Notes: generated by a model from the sequence alone, not told the origin. Positions 23,274-31,599 are shown, numbered from the stretch's first letter. The stretch: 64,000 nucleotides of DNA from an uncultured Ruthenibacterium sp. (GCA_910587145.1 CAJUMH010000007.1:1-64000), one strand, 5' to 3'. Made by a program: numbers and translations.

Positions 23274-24149
23274 TTAATTGCTGTAAAAAATTTCGGCCAG
23301 CGGAGAGGTGCGGTTTAAAAACAGCACGTTGCGGCTGCCGGTGAGGCTGCCCCTGGCGGCGTCCAGACTGCGCACGAAGTTGTAGAACTCGGCGCGCGCG
23401 GGGTCGGCATAGGCATCGGAGAGAATGCGCATGTATTCCGCCTCGCCCTCGGCCTCCAGCATCTCGGCCTTGGCGGAGGCCTCGGAGAGCATGATCTGTA
23501 CCTCCTTGTCCGTCTGGCTGCGAATGCGCTGCGCGTTGCTCTCGCCCTCGGCGGTGTAGCTTGCGGCGATGTTGTTGCGCTCGCTGATCATGCGCTGGTA
23601 GACGGCGGCCTTGTTGTCGTCCGGCAGATCGAGGTGCTTTGTTTCGATGGCGATGAGCTCGATGCCGTATTGCTCCAGCGAATTGCCCACGCCCGCGCGG
23701 ATGGCGCCGGCCAGCTCGCCGTCGCGCCCGCTGATTACCTCGCTCTGGCTCATGCCGGAGATGGTGTTTTTCATGCTGTTGTAAACAAGGGAGGTAAGGC
23801 GGCTCTCGGCGTTGGGGATGCTGCCGTTCAGCGTTTGGATGAACCGCTGCGGATCCTCGATGCGCCACAGGATAAAGCTGTCGGCCACCATGGTCTTTTT
23901 ATCCTGCGTGATTACGTCCGATACCGGAAGATCGTACAGCAGCACGCGGTTGGGCATGGTCTCGCTGGTTTGGACGAACGGCAGCTTCCAGCTGATGCCG
24001 GGCACGTCGCGGATTTCTACAACGCGGCCAAACTGCCGGATGACGGTATATTCGTTCTGCTGTGTAATAACGCAGCAGGCGCCCAGCACGGCCAGCGCGG
24101 CGATCAGCACGGCGGCAAGCAGAACGCGGAAGATCGCTTTCTGTTTCAT
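23274..24149 (-). CDS. hflC: HflC-type SPFH/band 7 membrane protein
   Basis: 291 residues. One N-terminal TM helix (FRVLLAAVLIAALAVLGACCV) is followed by an SPFH/prohibitin domain (NEYTVIRQFGRVVEIRDVPGI through the MISERNNIAASYTAEGES coiled-coil region). It ends in the HflC-typical SDAYADPARAEFYNFVRSLDA. HflC and HflK form a complex that modulates the FtsH protease. ATG 24149 is chosen: GAGGAGG is nine bases upstream, and the codon overlaps the hflK stop region, so translation is coupled. No catalytic residues are expected. Confidence 0.9.
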   Translation of the reverse strand: MKQKAIFRVLLAAVLIAALAVLGACCVITQQNEYTVIRQFGRVVEIRDVPGISWKLPFVQTSETMPNRVLLYDLPVSDVITQDKKTMVADSFILWRIEDPQRFIQTLNGSIPNAESRLTSLVYNSMKNTISGMSQSEVISGRDGELAGAIRAGVGNSLEQYGIELIAIETKHLDLPDDNKAAVYQRMISERNNIAASYTAEGESNAQRIRSQTDKEVQIMLSEASAKAEMLEAEGEAEYMRILSDAYADPARAEFYNFVRSLDAARGSLTGSRNVLFLNRTSPLAEIFYSN

Positions 24150-24150
24150 A

Positions 24151-25185
24151 TCAGTTGCCCTCCTCGGCACGGGGAACGTCGTCCCAGTTGAATAGATTCA
24201 TCGAATTGCCCGCCTCGTCCAGGATCACCACGCGCAGGCCGGGCAGTACGTCCTCCATCGCCTCGTAGTACATGCGCCGGCGGGTGATCTCGGGGAATTT
24301 GCTGTATTCCTCGTACATGGAATTGAAGCGCGCCACCTGGCCGTTTGCCTCGTTGATGCGGCTTTCGCGCGCGGCCTCGGCGCTCTGCAGCACCTTATCG
24401 GCCTGCGCCTCGGCGGCCGGGATCTGCTCGCTGCGGTACTTGTTGGCGTTGTTGATGGCGGTGTCGGCGCCCTGTTTGGCGTTTTCCACTTCCTTGAACG
24501 CCGCCAGCACCTCCGCCGTCGGCGGCTCGGCGTCCTGAATGGTGATGTTCACCAGCTGCAGGCCGATTTGTTCCTGCTCCAGCCGGCTGATGATCTTTTC
24601 CTTGATCTCGCTCTGGATCTGGTTTTTGCCGGTGGTGATCACGTCGTCCACCGGATACAGGCCGATGGTATCGCGGATGTAGCTCTGCGCCAGCGTTTTC
24701 AGGATCGTTGCGGGCTGCTCGCTCGCATACAGATACTGGATGGGGTCCGTTACGCGATATTCCAGAAAGAAATCCACGTTGACGAAGTTAAAATCGCTGG
24801 TGATCATCAGGCTTTCGTCATCGATGGAGGCGTTGGTGTTCGGGTCATACCCGATGGCGACGCTGCGGATGGTCATATCCACCTTATGCACCTGTTGAAC
24901 AAACGGGATCTTGAAGTGCAGGCCGCTGGTGCTGACGGTGTGCGGCACGCCGAAGGTGGTAACGACGGCGCTTTCCTGCTCGCTGATGCTGTATACGGAA
25001 TTGAGCGCCGTAACGGCCAGCAGCAGCACGAGCAGAACCGCCAAGGTAATGCGCCTGGCGTTTTTGGATGTGCGGGACGGCCTCATATCCTGCGCTTTGG
25101 GCGGGCGCGGCGCGCCGCCCTCGGGCCCGGAAGGGTCTGCCTGAAAGCCGCGGCCGAAGCCGCCGGGGAACGGAATGCGGGACAT
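24151..25185 (-). CDS. hflK: HflK-type SPFH/band 7 membrane protein
   Basis: 344 residues. A Gly/Pro-rich cytoplasmic N-terminus (FPGGFGRGFQADPSGPEGG) precedes one TM helix (ITLAVLLVLLLAVTALNSVY), then the SPFH domain (EQESAVVTTFGVPHTVSTSGLHFKIPFVQ, DFNFVNVDFFLEYRV, AQSYIRDTIG) and a helical tail with PPTAEVLAAFKEVENAKQGAD. This is the HflK domain order. ATG 25185 follows AAAAGGAGGAG. The gene lies 3' of a riboswitch-like leader with an intrinsic terminator, so transcription of hflKC is probably conditional. Confidence 0.9.
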   Translation of the reverse strand: MSRIPFPGGFGRGFQADPSGPEGGAPRPPKAQDMRPSRTSKNARRITLAVLLVLLLAVTALNSVYSISEQESAVVTTFGVPHTVSTSGLHFKIPFVQQVHKVDMTIRSVAIGYDPNTNASIDDESLMITSDFNFVNVDFFLEYRVTDPIQYLYASEQPATILKTLAQSYIRDTIGLYPVDDVITTGKNQIQSEIKEKIISRLEQEQIGLQLVNITIQDAEPPTAEVLAAFKEVENAKQGADTAINNANKYRSEQIPAAEAQADKVLQSAEAARESRINEANGQVARFNSMYEEYSKFPEITRRRMYYEAMEDVLPGLRVVILDEAGNSMNLFNWDDVPRAEEGN

Positions 25186-25265
25186 AATACTCCTCCTTTT
25201 GAAAATAAAAATAAAGATCGAAAACCGGACGGAACGGTGTGGCCACAAAAAAGGAAGCGGTTGTA

Positions 25266-25310
25266 ACAAAAAAGACTTTTACCACGGGCGGCCGCCCGGA
25301 TAAAAGTCTT
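25266..25310 (-). terminator. Intrinsic attenuator in the hflK leader
   Basis: On the minus strand AAGACTTTTA (25310-25301) pairs with TAAAAGTCTT (25281-25272), reinforced by an internal GGGCGGCCGCCC palindrome and followed by a run of T. The 5' arm overlaps the CAAGAC end of the putative aptamer, so aptamer closure and terminator formation are mutually exclusive. Confidence 0.85.
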
Positions 25311-25420
25311 GTTGAACTCTGGATCGCAAAGATCCGCAGCAGTCTTGAAGTACCGAGCCGTTCGCTGTACTGACGGAACTTCAACACGGCAAGCGCCGTG
25401 CAACTACTCCCTTTCGATGG
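25300..25420 (-). ncRNA. yybP-ykoY-like (manganese) riboswitch aptamer
   Basis: On the minus strand the leader contains GAAAGGGAGTAG (25415-25404) and, about 95 bases later, CAAGAC (25311-25306). These are the two conserved loop segments of yybP-ykoY Mn2+ riboswitches as I recall them. Between them are the helix CACGGC/GCCGTG (25385-25400), a CCGTCAGTAC...GGCTCGGTAC arm (25350-25376) and a GGATC/GATCC hairpin (25321-25335), giving a multi-helix junction. The attenuator follows directly. Known members control Mn exporters and related proteins and act as ON switches; control of hflKC would be unusual. Not verified with a covariance model. Confidence 0.7.
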
Positions 25421-25424
25421 TTTT

Positions 25425-25453
25425 ATCTTACCATATCGTTAAAGAATTGTCAA
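25425..25453 (-). promoter_or_regulatory. Promoter of the riboswitch-hflKC transcript
   Basis: On the minus strand a perfect TTGACA (25453-25448), 17-base spacer and TAAGAT (25430-25425). Transcription would begin about five bases before the aptamer's first conserved segment. Confidence 0.75.
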
Positions 25454-25492
25454 GTACTTTTTGTGGAATTTTTAAAAACCCGCCTTGCTTTT

Positions 25493-27010
25493 TTATGATT
25501 CGTGCAGATACTGAACGGCGCTTGCGAACCGGCTTTGCGTGGAATATTTTTCCGGCGCGCTGAGCTTGTACTTGTTCAGCGCGACGGTGGCCCGGCCAGG
25601 GTTTTGCAGCGTGCCGGCGCCGGCCACACAGCCGCCGGGGCAGGCCATGCCCTCCAGCAAATAGCCGTTCAGCTTGCCGGTTTTGGCCAGCGTCAGCATC
25701 TTGCGGCATTCGCGCAGGCCCTGTGCGGCCATCACCTTTACCTCGCGTTCGGGGTCCATCTCGCGAATGGCGTTCACCACCGCGGCGGCCACGCCGCCGG
25801 ATACCGCAAAGCCGCGCCCGTCGGCGGTTGCCTCGTGCGGCTGTGCCCCTTGGGCGATCTCGGAGAACTGAATGGCCTTTGCCTCAAACATGCCCATGAC
25901 CTCTTCAAAGGTAAGGACAAAATCCACGTCGCTGCGGATGGTGCGGCGGCTGGCCTCTAACTTTTTCGCGGCGCACGGCCCGATGAACACCACCTTGCAG
26001 CCCGGGAACTGCTTTTTGATCAGGCGCGCCGTAAAGACCATCGGCGTGAGCGCCATCGAGATATAGGGCGCAAAATCCGGGAACAGCTTTTTCGCCATCA
26101 CGCTCCAGGAGGGGCAGCAGGAGGTCCCCATAAAGGGCTGGTTTTCCGGCACCTCCTTCATAAAATCCTTGGCCTCCTCAATGGTGCAAAGATCGGCGCC
26201 CACGGCCACCTCCACCACGTCGTCAAAGCCGAGCAGATGCATGGCGGGCTTCAGCTTTTCGGGGGTAAGCTCCGGGCCGAACTGGCCCACAAATGCGGGC
26301 GCAACGGCGGCGATCACACGGTCGCCCTTCTTGATGGACTGGATTACCTGAAAGATCTGGCTCTTATCGGCAATGGCGCCGAACGGGCAGTTCACAAGGC
26401 ACATGCCGCAGGAAACACACAAATCGTAGTCGATCTTCGCGTGGCCCTGCTCGTCCGAGCCGATGGCGTCCATGCCGCAGGCGGCCGCGCACGGGCGCTC
26501 GATCTTATTGATGGCGCCGTAGGGGCAGGCGTTTGCGCATTGGCCGCATTTGATGCATTTTTCGGGATCGATAACGCTTTTGCCGTGCGCGATGGAGACA
26601 GCGTCCTTGGGGCACACCTCCACGCACGGGTGCGCCAGACAGCCTTGGCACAGCTCGGTGACATGATACGATTTTTCCGGGCAGGCATTGCAGGCGAATT
26701 TGATCACATTGATGAGCGGCGGCTCGTAATATTTTTCCGGGCGCGCGGCCTCCTCGATGCCGGTGGCAAGCGGCGCGTGCTCGGCCATCGGCCGCAGCGA
26801 AAGGCCCATGGAAAGGCGCAGACGCTCGCCGACGATGGCGCGTTCCAGAAAAATACTGTCGCGATAACGGCTCACCTCTCCGGGTACGATCCTGTACGGC
26901 AGCTCTTCAATGCGGCTGTAATCGCCGCCCTCGTAGGCCATCCGGGCCACCTCGGTAAATACTTTGCGGCGAATGTGCATCAGGGAAGTATCGATCCCGC
27001 GCACCGGCAT
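25493..27010 (-). CDS. Monomeric [FeFe] hydrogenase, group B type
   Basis: 505 residues. Cys-rich segments for [4Fe-4S] clusters lie at about 107-134 (CNACPEKSYHVTELCQGC and CVEVCP), 152-163 (CIKCGQCANACP) and 198-209 (CVSCGMCLVNCP). The H-cluster domain shows all three signatures: TSCCPSW (296-302), GPCAAKK (344-350) and MACPGGC (455-461). The absence of the N-terminal [2Fe-2S]/NuoG-like domain and the GPCAAKK form of the second signature point to group B rather than bifurcating group A enzymes. Subgroup and physiological direction (H2 evolution from ferredoxin, or sensing) are uncertain. Cytoplasmic. AAAAGGGG precedes the ATG. Maturases HydEFG are not in this window. Confidence 0.9.
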   Translation of the reverse strand: MPVRGIDTSLMHIRRKVFTEVARMAYEGGDYSRIEELPYRIVPGEVSRYRDSIFLERAIVGERLRLSMGLSLRPMAEHAPLATGIEEAARPEKYYEPPLINVIKFACNACPEKSYHVTELCQGCLAHPCVEVCPKDAVSIAHGKSVIDPEKCIKCGQCANACPYGAINKIERPCAAACGMDAIGSDEQGHAKIDYDLCVSCGMCLVNCPFGAIADKSQIFQVIQSIKKGDRVIAAVAPAFVGQFGPELTPEKLKPAMHLLGFDDVVEVAVGADLCTIEEAKDFMKEVPENQPFMGTSCCPSWSVMAKKLFPDFAPYISMALTPMVFTARLIKKQFPGCKVVFIGPCAAKKLEASRRTIRSDVDFVLTFEEVMGMFEAKAIQFSEIAQGAQPHEATADGRGFAVSGGVAAAVVNAIREMDPEREVKVMAAQGLRECRKMLTLAKTGKLNGYLLEGMACPGGCVAGAGTLQNPGRATVALNKYKLSAPEKYSTQSRFASAVQYLHES

Positions 27011-27238
27011 AACAAAACCCCTTTTCTTTTTAATATTCAGAGCGGTGTTTCATAATCTGTCTGTGGGCTCTGGCCCTCCGGCGCGCGGCGGTGCAAAAAC
27101 AGGCGCGATCCGGAAAGCCGCTTTGCCGATCCCTTTCGGGATCTTAGCAACGCTATCATACCACAAACGCACCGCCGCGCGCAAGAGCCCGGGCCGGAGA
27201 AAAAGCAGAGCGCCGGCCGGATACCCCTCGGGGGCTTC

Positions 27239-27267
27239 TTGTATTCGGCGCGAAATTTGCTTATACT
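27239..27267 (+). promoter_or_regulatory. Promoter of the ArsP_2 exporter gene
   Basis: TTGTAT (27239-27244), 17-base spacer, TATACT (27262-27267), ending 31 bases before ATG 27299. Directly upstream is a GC-rich stretch without coding signals. Confidence 0.65.
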
Positions 27268-27298
27268 ACCTTAAAAACAAAACGGAGAATCGAAAACG

Positions 27299-28171
27299 AT
27301 GAATGAACTATGGAATGCATTGTGGGAGTGGGCGGCGGACGCTTTGCAGGACAGCGTGCGGATGCTGCCGTTCCTGTTTGCGGCCTATTGGCTGATCGAG
27401 CTTGTGGAGCACCGCCATTCCGAGCGGGCGGAGCGCATCCTTGCGGGCGGCGGGCGCTTCGGCTTTGTGCCGGGGGCGGTGCTGGGGCTTTTGCCGCAGT
27501 GCGGCTTTTCGGCCATGGCCGCGAATCTGTATGCCAGCCGGATGATCTCGCTGGGCACGCTGCTGGCGGTGTTCCTTGCCACCTCCGACGAGGCGGTGCC
27601 GCTGATGCTCGCGAGCCCCGGCCATTGGCGGCAGCTGGCGGCGCTGCTGGGCATCAAGCTGGCGGCGGCGCTGCTGGCGGGCTTTTTGGCCGATATCGTT
27701 TTGCGCGGCCTTGTGCCGCAAAGCCTGCGCGGCGGATATCTGGGCAGCGCGCACGCGGTGGACTGCCATGAGCACGAGGAGGACGAGGGCATTTTTCGGG
27801 CTGCCTGCCGGCACACGCTGCATATTTTTCTGTTTATCCTTGCGTTCAACCTCGCGCTTGGCGCGCTCACCGCCGCCGTAGGCGAGGATGTTCTGGGCGC
27901 ATTTCTTGCGGCGGCGGGCCCCTGGCAGCCGGCGGCGGCGGGGCTTATCGGCCTGATTCCAAACTGTGTTTCCTCCGTGCTGCTCACACAGCTCTATCTC
28001 GCGGGGCAGCTTTCGCTGGGCGGTGTTGTGGCGGGCCTGTGCACGGGCGCGGGCGTCGGCCTTGCGGTGCTGCTGCGGGCCAATCCAAGCCGAAAGCAAA
28101 CCGGCTTTATCATCGTGCTGCTGTACCTCGTTGGCACGGCGGCAGGGCTTGTGTGCGGGCTGCTTTTCTGA
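27299..28171 (+). CDS. ArsP_2-type putative heavy-metal exporter (multi-TM)
   Basis: 290-residue polytopic membrane protein resembling PF11449 (putative 10-TM heavy-metal exporter; some members are annotated as manganese or arsenic transporters). Two inverted-repeat halves carry matching motifs: VLGLLPQCGFSAMAANLYASRMISLGTL (about 61-88) and GLIPNCVSSVLLTQLYLAGQLSLGG (about 217-241). The cysteines C69 and C222 sit in equivalent positions. The central cytoplasmic loop contains HAVDCHEHEEDEG, a likely metal-binding patch. Its substrate is not determined by sequence. A CGGAGAA RBS precedes the ATG. Its proximity to a putative Mn riboswitch is suggestive only. Confidence 0.82.
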   Translation: MNELWNALWEWAADALQDSVRMLPFLFAAYWLIELVEHRHSERAERILAGGGRFGFVPGAVLGLLPQCGFSAMAANLYASRMISLGTLLAVFLATSDEAVPLMLASPGHWRQLAALLGIKLAAALLAGFLADIVLRGLVPQSLRGGYLGSAHAVDCHEHEEDEGIFRAACRHTLHIFLFILAFNLALGALTAAVGEDVLGAFLAAAGPWQPAAAGLIGLIPNCVSSVLLTQLYLAGQLSLGGVVAGLCTGAGVGLAVLLRANPSRKQTGFIIVLLYLVGTAAGLVCGLLF

Positions 28172-28221
28172 TCGGCTTTTTCTGTTTTTGCCCGGTTTGG
28201 GCGCGGATATGCCGCGAAAGG

Positions 28222-28250
28222 GTGACATTCGCAAAAAAATGTGATATACT
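28222..28250 (+). promoter_or_regulatory. Promoter of the first M23 peptidase gene
   Basis: GTGACA (28222-28227), 17-base spacer, TATACT (28245-28250). The leader from here to ATG 28428 includes a tandem repeat. Confidence 0.7.
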
Positions 28251-28314
28251 GTTCCAAAAGGCTCCTGCAAGGATGCCGGCGGCGGCTCTGAAAATGCAAG
28301 GGGCCGCGCGAAGA

Positions 28315-28407
28315 CGGCCCGGCTGCCTGCCGGCGCAAGGGCTTTGAACATCCCGCAAAGCGGCCCGGCTGCCTGCCGGCGCAAGGAGCTTTGAACATCC
28401 CGCAAAG
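28315..28407 (+). repeat. Tandem duplication of a 46/47-bp leader segment
   Basis: Copies at 28315-28360 and 28361-28407 are identical except for one extra base (AAGGGC versus AAGGAGC). Each begins CGGCCCGGCTGCCTGCCGGC, which can form a GC hairpin, and ends in CATCCCGCAAAG. A third CGGC start follows immediately. The duplication lies in the untranslated leader of the M23 gene. Confidence 0.9.
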
Positions 28408-28427
28408 CGGCGAGAGGAGGCTTTTGG

Positions 28428-29738
28428 ATGCGCGTTTTGAAAAAAATATTTCTCTGGCTGCTGCTGGTGGCGGTGCTGGCCGCTTTGATTGTAGGCGGCG
28501 TGGTGGCGTGGTCGTATTACCGCACCGACGCCGCCGCGTTCGAGGCGCCCGCCGTGCGCGTGGGCGATACCACGCTTGCCGTCAACGGCTATACGTGGAA
28601 CGCCCCGGTGATGGGCGGCCTTTTGTATAAAAGCAGCGAGGCGCCCGCAACGCTGCACACGCAGGAGCTTGGCGTCTGGCAGCAGCCCTCGCTGGAGATC
28701 GAAATGCCCGGCGGCTGCCTTTCGCATCTGGTGGTGCGGGACGCGAACGGCGGGGTTTTGCTGGACGCGAACAACGAGACCCGGCTGACGCTGGATTTTC
28801 CCGCAAACGGGCGGTATACGCTGGAGGCGGACGTGACGGCGCCGCGGCAGGACAGAAGGGAGCCGGGCCGTCCGGCCGGGGGATACGGGTCGTTCCGGTA
28901 CAGCGCGCGCGTTGAGGTGAAGGTGGAGCCGAAGCTGGAATTCTCGGCCGTAAAGGTGGAGCAGGGTTCGGTGGTTACCGTGCTGCTCACGGGCTTTCTG
29001 GACGGTTTGGAGCCCGTGATCGAAAACGATCTGAGCCTTGCGCAGTTCTGTGATGTGCCCGGCGGCAAGGCCGCGTTTATCGGCGTGCATTACAACCGCG
29101 AGCCGGGCACGTATCCCGTTCATGTTGTCTGCGGCGGCCTTGACGTAACGCAGGAGATCACCGTTGTGCACCGGGATTTTCCCCGGCAGGATCTGTGGAT
29201 CGACCTCAGCGGCTCGAACGGCGAGGCGAGCAGCGCGAGGGCCAACGAGCAGTGGCGCAATGCGATCTACCCGCTTTACGAGCTGGCGGACGCCGAGATC
29301 TATTGGAACGGCACGTTCGTGCGCCCGTGCGAGACAACGGCGAAGAATACCGAGTACGGTCTGTTCCGCTATACAAACGGCTCGCCGTATGCCGAGCGCC
29401 ACGCGGGCATTGATTACGATTGCGATCTGGGCGACCCCGTCTGGTCTCCCGCGCGCGGCCGCGTGGTGTTTGCCGATTTTCTGCTGGCAACGGGCAACAC
29501 CGTTGTGGTGGAGCACGGCGGCGGCTTAAAGAGCTTTTTCTTTCACCTGGATCAGCTCGCCTGTGCGCAGGGAGACTTCGTCGAGGGAGAGCAGGTGGTG
29601 GGCTATGCGGGCACCACGGGCTATTCCACCGGCCCGCATCTGCATTACGAGGCGCGCATCGGCAACCAGAGCGTAGACCCGGAGCAGCTGTTCAGCGGCG
29701 CCAGCGGGCTGTACTTCACCGCAAAACGCCGCACATAA
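28428..29738 (+). CDS. M23 family metallopeptidase, membrane-anchored
   Basis: 436 residues. One N-terminal TM helix (about 6-28, IFLWLLLVAVLAALIVGGVV) places the rest outside the membrane. Residues 40-290 form an extracytoplasmic region, probably beta-rich (AVRVGDTTLAVNGYTW, GTYPVHVVCGG). The C-terminal M23 domain, about 320-425, has the zinc ligands in AGIDYDCDLGDPVWSPA (His just before, Asp in it) and HLHYEA, with GYAGTTGYSTGPHLH typical of LytM/M23. It should cut peptide cross-links in peptidoglycan, or act as an activator if inactive; the ligands look intact. GAGAGGAGG precedes the ATG. It forms a tandem pair with the next M23 gene. Confidence 0.9.
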   Translation: MRVLKKIFLWLLLVAVLAALIVGGVVAWSYYRTDAAAFEAPAVRVGDTTLAVNGYTWNAPVMGGLLYKSSEAPATLHTQELGVWQQPSLEIEMPGGCLSHLVVRDANGGVLLDANNETRLTLDFPANGRYTLEADVTAPRQDRREPGRPAGGYGSFRYSARVEVKVEPKLEFSAVKVEQGSVVTVLLTGFLDGLEPVIENDLSLAQFCDVPGGKAAFIGVHYNREPGTYPVHVVCGGLDVTQEITVVHRDFPRQDLWIDLSGSNGEASSARANEQWRNAIYPLYELADAEIYWNGTFVRPCETTAKNTEYGLFRYTNGSPYAERHAGIDYDCDLGDPVWSPARGRVVFADFLLATGNTVVVEHGGGLKSFFFHLDQLACAQGDFVEGEQVVGYAGTTGYSTGPHLHYEARIGNQSVDPEQLFSGASGLYFTAKRRT

Positions 29739-29750
29739 GGCAAAAAAGGA

Positions 29751-29877
29751 AGAGAATGCCTGCGCCGGCACGACCCGGCAGCCGGCCGGCGAATGGCGCA
29801 GGAAGAGCGCAGGATACTGCCCTCGGGGCTTTCTTTGCGGCGTTTGGGCCTTTAAAAAGAAAGCAAGGGCATTCTCT
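29751..29877 (+). ncRNA. Possible structured RNA element between two M23 genes
   Basis: A closing helix of 10 bp (AGAGAATGCC 29751-29760 with GGCATTCTCT 29868-29877) encloses a helix TGCGCC/GGCGCA (29761-29766 and 29795-29800), a GCAG-GATA-CTGC hairpin (29809-29820) and a 9-bp helix GCTTTCTTT/AAAGAAAGC (29828-29836 and 29856-29864), a plausible multi-branch junction. It ends 12 bases before the AAGGAG RBS of the second M23 gene. No known family recognised; seen in one copy only, so covariation is untested. Confidence 0.45.
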
Positions 29878-29901
29878 GCGATGCAATAAGGAGATCACCG
29901 G

Positions 29902-31599
29902 ATGGAACCAACCAGGCAAACGCCCGTCACCCCTTCTGTGGAAGAGGATGACGTGCCGTTTATCAGACAAGAAGAATTCGACGAGATCCGCAGCCGCGCC
30001 AAAAAGACGCCTGCCGTCATCAGCATGACGCAGGAATTTGTGGTGCAGCTGCAGCGCGGCCAGAACGAGGCGGCAGTGCCGACGCCGGGCGAAAAGCTGC
30101 CCGCCCGCGCTGTGTACAATGCGTTTGGGCAGCTGCTGTACCTTACCGGCACACAGACGGAGTACGCCTTTATCCGTCTGGTGCGTGCGGCGCGGCGCGG
30201 CAGCACGCTGGCGCTGCGCGCGGCAGCGGCTTTGCTGCGCTTTGTCTGCGGCCCTCTGTGGGCGCTGCTCACCGGCATTTGGGACGACGTAACGGCCCCC
30301 ATCCGCTATTTGATCGTGGGCGTGGACCATATGCGCAAAACGGCCGGGGCCGAAGCGCCGGCAGAGAGCGGCGGCCGCGCAAGCCGCAGGAGCAGCCTGC
30401 GCGCCTACCGCAAAATGCTCTTTGGCGCGCTGAGCTACCTGCTGCCCGTGGGCGCGCTGCTCATCTTCGGCTTTACGGTGCGCGAGATGCTGAACGCAAA
30501 TTTCTCACTCGGCGTCAGCTACAACGACAGTGTGTTTTTCATCGAGAACGAGGGCGTGTGGGACACCGCCGAAAAGATGGTGCAGGAGCGCGTGATGGCC
30601 TCGGAGGGCTCGTCGGTGGAGTGGAATTCGCACCCGGATTTCGAGCTGCGCATCGTTGACCCCGCCGCGCGCACCGGCGCGAGCGAGCTGGCCGACCGCA
30701 TCATTTCGGTTTCGTCCGATCAGATTATACAGGCGGTGGGCGTGCGCGTAAACGGCGAGCTGGTGAGCATTGTGGAGGACGGCCGCGCCGTGCAGCAGCT
30801 GCTGGACGAAACCATTGCCGGCTACGACGACGGCACGCACGAGCGCGTGGAGTATGTGCACAGCATCGATCAGGTGCCCGGCATTTACTTTACCAATTCC
30901 GTGCAGGATACCACCATGGCGCTGCAGTCGCTGGTTTACGGCGGCGTGCTCAGCGTGCGCGTGATTGATCTGATCGAATATGACGAGGCGCTTGCGTATA
31001 CCACCGAGGAGCAGGAATCCGACCAGTATTTTCTGGGCACCCGCCGCACCACACAGCGCGGACAGGACGGCGTACAGCACGTGGTGGCCGAGCAGACGAG
31101 TGTGGACGGCAGCGTTGTCTCCGTTGTTCCCGTTCAAACGACCGTTACCGTCGAGATGCGGCCGGAGATCATCACCGTCGGCACGCGGGAACCGCCCTAC
31201 AGCATCACCACCGCAGAGGGCGGCACGGTGGTGGGGTCTGGCTCCATGACCTTCCCGGTGCCGGGGCTTACGCAGGTGACAACGCGCTTCGGCGGCCACC
31301 GCGGCATCGATTTGTGCGCGCCGGGAGGCTCGCCCATTCTTGCGGCCGACTCGGGCGTGGTGGTGGAGGCCGGCTGGCACGGCAGCTGGGGCAACTATAT
31401 CCTCATTGATCACGGCAACGGCTACACCACGCGCTATGCGCACTGCAGCGACCTTCTGGTGGGCGCGGGCGCCGCCGTGGGCCGCGGCCAGATGATCGCA
31501 ACCGTGGGCAGCACGGGCTATTCCACGGGCAACCACTGCCACTTCGAGGTGGCCGTCAACGGCGCCCTCACCGACCCGGCGCCCTATATCGGGGTGTAA
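29902..31599 (+). CDS. G5 and M23 domain membrane metallopeptidase
   Basis: 565 residues. A long cytoplasmic N-terminus (1-170) precedes one TM helix (about 172-192, FGALSYLLPVGALLIFGFTV), then an extracytoplasmic region with a G5 domain (about 375-435, ending VEMRPEIITVGTREPPY) and a C-terminal M23 domain (about 455-563: TRFGGHRGIDLCAPGGSPI, GYTTRYAHCS, GYSTGNHCHFEV). Zinc ligands (H and D in HRGID, H in HCH) are present. G5-M23 combinations act in cell-wall remodelling, often in spore formers. ATG 29902 follows AAGGAG. It may be co-transcribed with the upstream M23 gene through the structured spacer. Confidence 0.9.
   Translation: MEPTRQTPVTPSVEEDDVPFIRQEEFDEIRSRAKKTPAVISMTQEFVVQLQRGQNEAAVPTPGEKLPARAVYNAFGQLLYLTGTQTEYAFIRLVRAARRGSTLALRAAAALLRFVCGPLWALLTGIWDDVTAPIRYLIVGVDHMRKTAGAEAPAESGGRASRRSSLRAYRKMLFGALSYLLPVGALLIFGFTVREMLNANFSLGVSYNDSVFFIENEGVWDTAEKMVQERVMASEGSSVEWNSHPDFELRIVDPAARTGASELADRIISVSSDQIIQAVGVRVNGELVSIVEDGRAVQQLLDETIAGYDDGTHERVEYVHSIDQVPGIYFTNSVQDTTMALQSLVYGGVLSVRVIDLIEYDEALAYTTEEQESDQYFLGTRRTTQRGQDGVQHVVAEQTSVDGSVVSVVPVQTTVTVEMRPEIITVGTREPPYSITTAEGGTVVGSGSMTFPVPGLTQVTTRFGGHRGIDLCAPGGSPILAADSGVVVEAGWHGSWGNYILIDHGNGYTTRYAHCSDLLVGAGAAVGRGQMIATVGSTGYSTGNHCHFEVAVNGALTDPAPYIGV

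Noticed and set aside
23227..23868. A 213-codon minus-strand frame overlapping hflC
   Set aside because: Arg/Gln/His-rich composition, wholly inside hflC in another frame, no homology or RBS.
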